Assembly (NCBI GenBank): GCA_937942935.1
Contig: CALDGT010000325.1
Location: 1 to 9,978 of the forward strand
Length of the DNA stretch: 9,978 nucleotides
Direction of reading: 5' to 3'
Origin: an uncultured Chloroflexota bacterium
Lineage (GTDB): Bacteria > Chloroflexota > Anaerolineae > Aggregatilineales > Phototrophicaceae
The stretch's first letter is position 1. Every line of letters begins with the position of its first letter. Shown piece by piece: positions 6,893-9,978 of the stretch. A model generated the notes under the pieces. That model had not been told where the DNA came from, did not search any database, and saw only the letters and a program-made list of their open reading frames with translations. The position numbers and the translations under genes are program-made.

Positions 6893-6910
6893 GTAATCAA
6901 GCGGATTACA
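6892..6910. promoter_or_regulatory. Palindrome at the transcription start, candidate operator
   Basis: TGTAATC (6892-6898) and GATTACA (6904-6910) form a perfect 7-bp inverted repeat around AAGCG. It begins on the last base of the -10 element and covers the predicted transcription start, the usual place for a repressor site. A short 5' RNA stem is the alternative. No regulator gene is nearby. Confidence 0.45.
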
Positions 6911-6929
6911 GAATAATTGGAGTTGACGC

Positions 6930-8108
6930 ATGATTAAATATGGATTGTTAGGCATAGTGGTAGTGGTAGTCGTCCTCGTCGGATTTTCGTTGATAGATGG
7001 CGGGAGTGGGCAAATTACCGCCGAAGCCCGCTTGAGCGCGGGAATATCCAATAGTGAAGGCTATGCACGCGCCATAGAGCCGTATGATTGGCAATTTCCG
7101 CGTGATTTTGGCAGTCATGACGCCTTTCAAACCGAATGGTGGTATTATACAGGCAATTTATCCGATGAAACGGGCAGGCGTTTTGGGTATCAATTCACCA
7201 TTTTTCGGCGTGCCATCTCGCCATCTGCCGAGAATACCGATTCAGAATGGCGCACCAATCAAATTTTTATGGTGCATTTCACTGTCAGCGATATTGAAAC
7301 AGGGCAATTTTTTCATGAAGAACGTTATGGACGCGGGAGCGCAGATTTAGCAGGCGCATTGCCAAATGATGCCAATCAAGATGCCAATTATCGGATATGG
7401 GTAGAAGATTGGCAAATTCACGCGCCAGATGAAACACATACCACCACCCAAATCACCGCCCAAGCAGACCAATTCGCTGTCAATCTAACATTAGAACAAG
7501 TCAAAGCACCCGCATTTCATGGGGATAATGGCTTGAGCCAAAAAAGTAGTGAAATTGGCAACGCCAGTTATTATTATAGCCTCTCACGCTTGGTCACAAA
7601 CGGCACAATCACCATCAATGGCGACACATTCACAGTATCGGGCAACACATGGAAAGACCATGAATTTTCGACCAGCGCACTCGGCACAGGGGCAAAGGGA
7701 TGGGATTGGTTTGGTCTGATTTTCGATAATGATTATGAATTGATGGTCGGGAAAATTCGGATGGCAGACGGTGGAAAAGAACCCGCCTTTGGTGGACTGC
7801 TCATTTACCCCGATGGCACAACACGCTATCTTGCATCGGGCGAATTTAGCATCACCCCCACAAATACATGGCGTAGCCCACATACGAATGCCGAATATCC
7901 ATCAGGGTGGGAGATTATCCTCAATGGTGATATTTTTGAAGATGGGCAAGCCAGAACACTCACCGTCACCCCGCTCGCCCAAGACCAAGAATTGCATAGT
8001 GGCGATATTGCCTATTGGGAAGGGGCTGTGCGCGTAGAAGGTGGTTTTACAGGGTATGGTTATGCAGAACTCACTGGCTATCTCGGCACAATGGATGGAC
8101 GATTTTAA
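6930..8108 (+). CDS. Membrane-anchored or secreted lipocalin-like protein of the CrtC/AttH type
   Basis: This 392-residue protein starts with a hydrophobic segment (about 5-21) that is either a signal peptide or a membrane anchor, so the rest lies outside the cytoplasm. The body carries the signatures of the CrtC/AttH (carotenoid 1,2-hydratase-like, COG5621-type) double lipocalin fold: DAFQTEWWYYTGNL (64-77), a GYQFTIFRRAI strand, SGNTWKDHEFS (237-247), GWDWFGL (257-263), the YPSGWEI segment (323-329) and YWEGAVRVEG with GYGYAELTGY (362-384). Length fits the family. True CrtC hydrates carotenoids, but this family is broad and no carotenoid gene is nearby, so that function should not be assumed. 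The ABC transporter genes that often accompany attH-like genes are also missing here. The start has TTGGAG (6917-6922) 7 bases upstream. A terminator follows. Confidence 0.88.
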   Translation: MIKYGLLGIVVVVVVLVGFSLIDGGSGQITAEARLSAGISNSEGYARAIEPYDWQFPRDFGSHDAFQTEWWYYTGNLSDETGRRFGYQFTIFRRAISPSAENTDSEWRTNQIFMVHFTVSDIETGQFFHEERYGRGSADLAGALPNDANQDANYRIWVEDWQIHAPDETHTTTQITAQADQFAVNLTLEQVKAPAFHGDNGLSQKSSEIGNASYYYSLSRLVTNGTITINGDTFTVSGNTWKDHEFSTSALGTGAKGWDWFGLIFDNDYELMVGKIRMADGGKEPAFGGLLIYPDGTTRYLASGEFSITPTNTWRSPHTNAEYPSGWEIILNGDIFEDGQARTLTVTPLAQDQELHSGDIAYWEGAVRVEGGFTGYGYAELTGYLGTMDGRF

Positions 8109-8136
8109 CCAACTACTGCCCTACGCCCTTCTGTTT

Positions 8137-8172
8137 AGAGGGGGTAAGCCCCTCTTTATGAGGGGTTTTTTT
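8137..8172 (+). terminator. Intrinsic terminator with a competing upstream arm
   Basis: CCCCTC (8149-8154) pairs with GAGGGG (8160-8165) around TTTAT and is followed by seven T residues, a standard terminator for the lipocalin-like gene. Upstream, AGAGGGG (8137-8143) can instead pair with CCCCTCT (8149-8155) around GTAAG. This gives a 7-bp hairpin that excludes the terminator stem. The arrangement has the form of an antiterminator, although no regulatory input is visible. Confidence 0.85.
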
Positions 8173-8183
8173 GTGCATGAGCG

Positions 8184-8192
8184 TGTTATAAT
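8184..8192 (+). promoter_or_regulatory. Extended -10 promoter of the PPC gene
   Basis: TGTTATAAT is a consensus extended -10 (TG-n-TATAAT) just after the preceding terminator. No good -35 is seen 16-18 bases upstream, where the T-tract lies. Transcription would start near 8199, about 34 bases before the ATG. Confidence 0.65.
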
Positions 8193-8232
8193 TGGGACAT
8201 GATGATTATACAAAAGGTTAGAAGGTGGCATC

Positions 8233-9078
8233 ATGAAAATGCTCACATTTACAATAAGAACTGTTGCACTTGCGCTCATTGTGATTGGATTGGTCATGGT
8301 TGTAAACATCACCAATGCCCAAGAACCTGAATTTACGCCAACTATCCTCGTGCGTGGTGAGCGAATTACAAATGAATTCACCCCAGAGGTGAATGCCCAT
8401 TTATATGCGTTTAATGGGCGTGCCAATGACCTCGTGAGCATTTCAATGCTCCAACCCGAAAATAGCGCCCTAGACCCTTATCTGGTCTTGTTGGGTGGTG
8501 ATGGTTCTGTGGTGGCAGAAGATGATGATAGTGGACCACGTTTATTTTCTGCACATATCCAAAATGCAACCTTACCCGCCGATGGCACCTATTTTGTTCT
8601 GGCGACCACCAAAACAGGTGAGCGATTCGATTTTGAAGGCATTTATAAAAGCACAAGCGATATTCCAAATGACCTGACCTATGAAATCTCGTTAGAAGGG
8701 ACTTGGGTCGAGAATGAAGAATTAGACTATACTGCCTCTAGCTTGAGCAATAATACGCCAATCCAAATGACTGTTTCAAAAGAAACACCTGTTGCGTATG
8801 CCACATTCACCGCCCGTAGTGGCGATACAGTTACCATCACAACCGCCAATGTGGGGCAAGATATGGATACCATTTTGTATTTGTTCGATACAGAAGGTAA
8901 TCGGATTGCGGTGAATGACGATGGCGATAATATGAGTTACTTTTCGCAGATTAATCGCTTCTCATTACCAGAAAATGGCTTCTACTTTGTAGTAGCAACC
9001 AGTTATGGATTCAATACTGCCCATGAAACACGGGGTGATTGGGAAGGCGCAGGCACATTCGCCCTGACCATCAACTAA
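8233..9078 (+). CDS. Secreted protein with two PPC-like beta-sandwich domains
   Basis: This 281-residue protein has a signal peptide (hydrophobic core about 9-24, likely cut after Ala29). Two domains of the pre-peptidase C-terminal (PPC) type follow, at roughly 37-153 and 175-281. Both show the family pattern of Asp-rich turns and closing strands: SALDPYLVLLGGDGSVVAEDDD then LPADGTYFVLAT in the first, and DMDTILYLFDTEGNRIAVNDDGD then LPENGFYFVVAT in the second. PPC domains are non-catalytic and normally hang on secreted proteases or surface proteins. Here they stand alone, so binding or adhesion is more likely than enzyme activity. The Asp clusters could bind calcium (inference). The start has GAAGGTGG (8221-8228) directly upstream. 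The gene has its own promoter and lies between two similar terminators. Confidence 0.8.
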   Translation: MKMLTFTIRTVALALIVIGLVMVVNITNAQEPEFTPTILVRGERITNEFTPEVNAHLYAFNGRANDLVSISMLQPENSALDPYLVLLGGDGSVVAEDDDSGPRLFSAHIQNATLPADGTYFVLATTKTGERFDFEGIYKSTSDIPNDLTYEISLEGTWVENEELDYTASSLSNNTPIQMTVSKETPVAYATFTARSGDTVTITTANVGQDMDTILYLFDTEGNRIAVNDDGDNMSYFSQINRFSLPENGFYFVVATSYGFNTAHETRGDWEGAGTFALTIN

Positions 9079-9086
9079 GCCTCATC

Positions 9087-9132
9087 AATCCCCTCTCTAA
9101 CTGATATTAAAGAGGGGATTTTTTATCCCCTC
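9087..9132. terminator. Bidirectional terminator with three shared arms
   Basis: AATCCCCTCT (9087-9096) pairs perfectly with AGAGGGGATT (9111-9120) over 10 bp around a 14-base loop, and T residues to 9124 follow: a terminator for the plus-strand PPC gene. GAGGGGAT (9112-9119) can also pair with ATCCCCTC (9125-9132) around five T residues. This second stem can act on minus-strand transcripts coming from the DUF3179 gene, though its U-tract there is weak. The minus-strand stop codon (9131-9133) lies inside the last arm. Confidence 0.85.
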
Positions 9133-9978
9133 AAAAAATCTCGCATTTATCAAACAGCAATGAAAAACTATACCACCGTTGAAACAATTGTTGTGGGCGT
9201 TCTGCTTGGGCAACTGCGCCATCGTTATCATATAAAATCCCATTTTGAATCGTCTGCCCATTATTCAATTTCAGCACATCATCAATCCATTCAAAGTGAG
9301 TCGCCGTAGTATAAATCGCCTCTGGTGCAACCCCTATCGGAGATACATAAATGATGATTGACCGCCCATCTAAACCATCTATCAGGGCATTTTCGAGCAA
9401 AATTTTGCGGTATGGATAAAACTTTTTGGTTTTGTCTGTCCAAATTCCCAACCCCATATCAAAGCGGGGCAACCGATTATCGTCAAATTTTAGGGTATTG
9501 AGAGCGCGTTCTGATAGCTGTAAATCCAGATTCAACCGCGCCTGATTTTCTTCTGTGACCATTTGCTTCACTTCGCCATCCAATTGGCTCAGGCTAATGA
9601 TGGCATCTGGGTATTCTATACTCATTTGCAATGCGCCTTTTTGCAGGGGATTGGATAACACAGGCAATTGATAATCCTGATGCACCCCATATAAACATTG
9701 CCCCGTAATATGATTCCAAATGGAGCGTGTTTCGGTGTCGGTGAGCAGTGTCATCGCATTATAAAATCCACCATCGGCAAAGTGATGAACCTGCCCATTG
9801 ATAACAGGCGAAAATAACATACCTGTATTGCACACCACACAAAACGAGACCATCCACGCCACATCATCTATCATACCTTGCGCCACATGATGATAAATCA
9901 TCTGGGTGAGGCTAAGGCATTGTGTCGTCTGCCCCATCTGAAAAGTAATTAACGGGTCATTGGGCGCAACTAAATTTT
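9131..9978 (-). CDS. DUF3179-family protein (5' end missing)
   Basis: The frame stays open from the first Met at 9937 to the right edge, and the extra codons (NLVAPNDPLITFQ) fit the protein, so the true start lies outside the window. The visible 282 or so residues match DUF3179. They contain WMVSFCVVCNTGMLFSP with a CxxC pair (third and sixth residues of SFCVVC, codons near 9841 and 9832), then FADGGFYNAMTLLTDTETRSIWNHITGQCLYG, the family's hallmark Asp/Thr, Ser-x-Trp and Thr-Gly positions. The C-terminal part (YPYRKILLENALIDGLDGRSIIIYV through RWYSFSLLF) fits the family's second half. The function is unknown in the family; the CxxC suggests metal or disulfide chemistry. Whether it has a signal peptide cannot be seen. 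It converges on the PPC gene and shares its terminator region. Confidence 0.82.
   Translation of the reverse strand, partial: NLVAPNDPLITFQMGQTTQCLSLTQMIYHHVAQGMIDDVAWMVSFCVVCNTGMLFSPVINGQVHHFADGGFYNAMTLLTDTETRSIWNHITGQCLYGVHQDYQLPVLSNPLQKGALQMSIEYPDAIISLSQLDGEVKQMVTEENQARLNLDLQLSERALNTLKFDDNRLPRFDMGLGIWTDKTKKFYPYRKILLENALIDGLDGRSIIIYVSPIGVAPEAIYTTATHFEWIDDVLKLNNGQTIQNGILYDNDGAVAQAERPQQLFQRWYSFSLLFDKCEIF

Noticed and set aside
6930..8108. Naming the lipocalin-like gene crtC as a carotenoid hydratase
   Set aside because: The fold family matches, but it is broad, and no carotenoid genes are present in the window.

Overview
This is bacterial DNA with short intergenic gaps, clear Shine-Dalgarno sequences and intrinsic terminators. 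Nothing in it fixes the species. A Thr/Pro-rich surface protein with TPR repeats and an SH3-like tail, plus a DUF3179 protein, a PPC-domain secreted protein and a secreted CrtC/AttH-type lipocalin, suggests a Chloroflexota (Anaerolineae-like) genome. That assignment is inference. I see no rRNA, tRNA, CRISPR array, insertion sequence or phage gene, and no gene-free stretch longer than about 150 bp.

Layout. (1) 1-2297, plus strand: the 3' part of a TPR protein with one membrane segment, a Thr/Pro-rich stalk and a C-terminal SH3-like domain. It ends at a bidirectional terminator shared with the convergent operon. (2) 4883-2355, minus strand: a membrane-integrity type operon made of a short NfeD protein followed by two tandem stomatin-like SPFH proteins that are close paralogues. 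The first junction is an ATGA overlap. (3) 5031-6847, plus strand: a two-gene unit of an M20-family amidase/carbamoylase-like protein and a hotdog-fold thioesterase, 2 bp apart and divergent from the nfeD operon. (4) 6930-8108: a membrane-anchored or secreted CrtC/AttH lipocalin-like protein with its own extended -10 promoter and a palindrome around the likely transcription start. (5) 8233-9078: a secreted protein with two PPC-like domains and its own extended -10 promoter. It lies between two terminators that use the same GAGGGG/CCCCTC arms in three copies each. (6) 9978-9131, minus strand: a DUF3179 protein that runs off the right edge and converges on the PPC gene.

The only group with a well-supported joint role is nfeD plus the two SPFH genes: NfeD and SPFH proteins are a known membrane partnership. 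The rest looks like a run of small, separately controlled units, several of them acting at or outside the cell membrane. I found no convincing new multi-gene system. The points most worth checking are the duplicated SPFH gene with long identical DNA blocks, the loss of the expected catalytic glutamate in the M20 hydrolase, and the three-arm terminator structures around the PPC gene.
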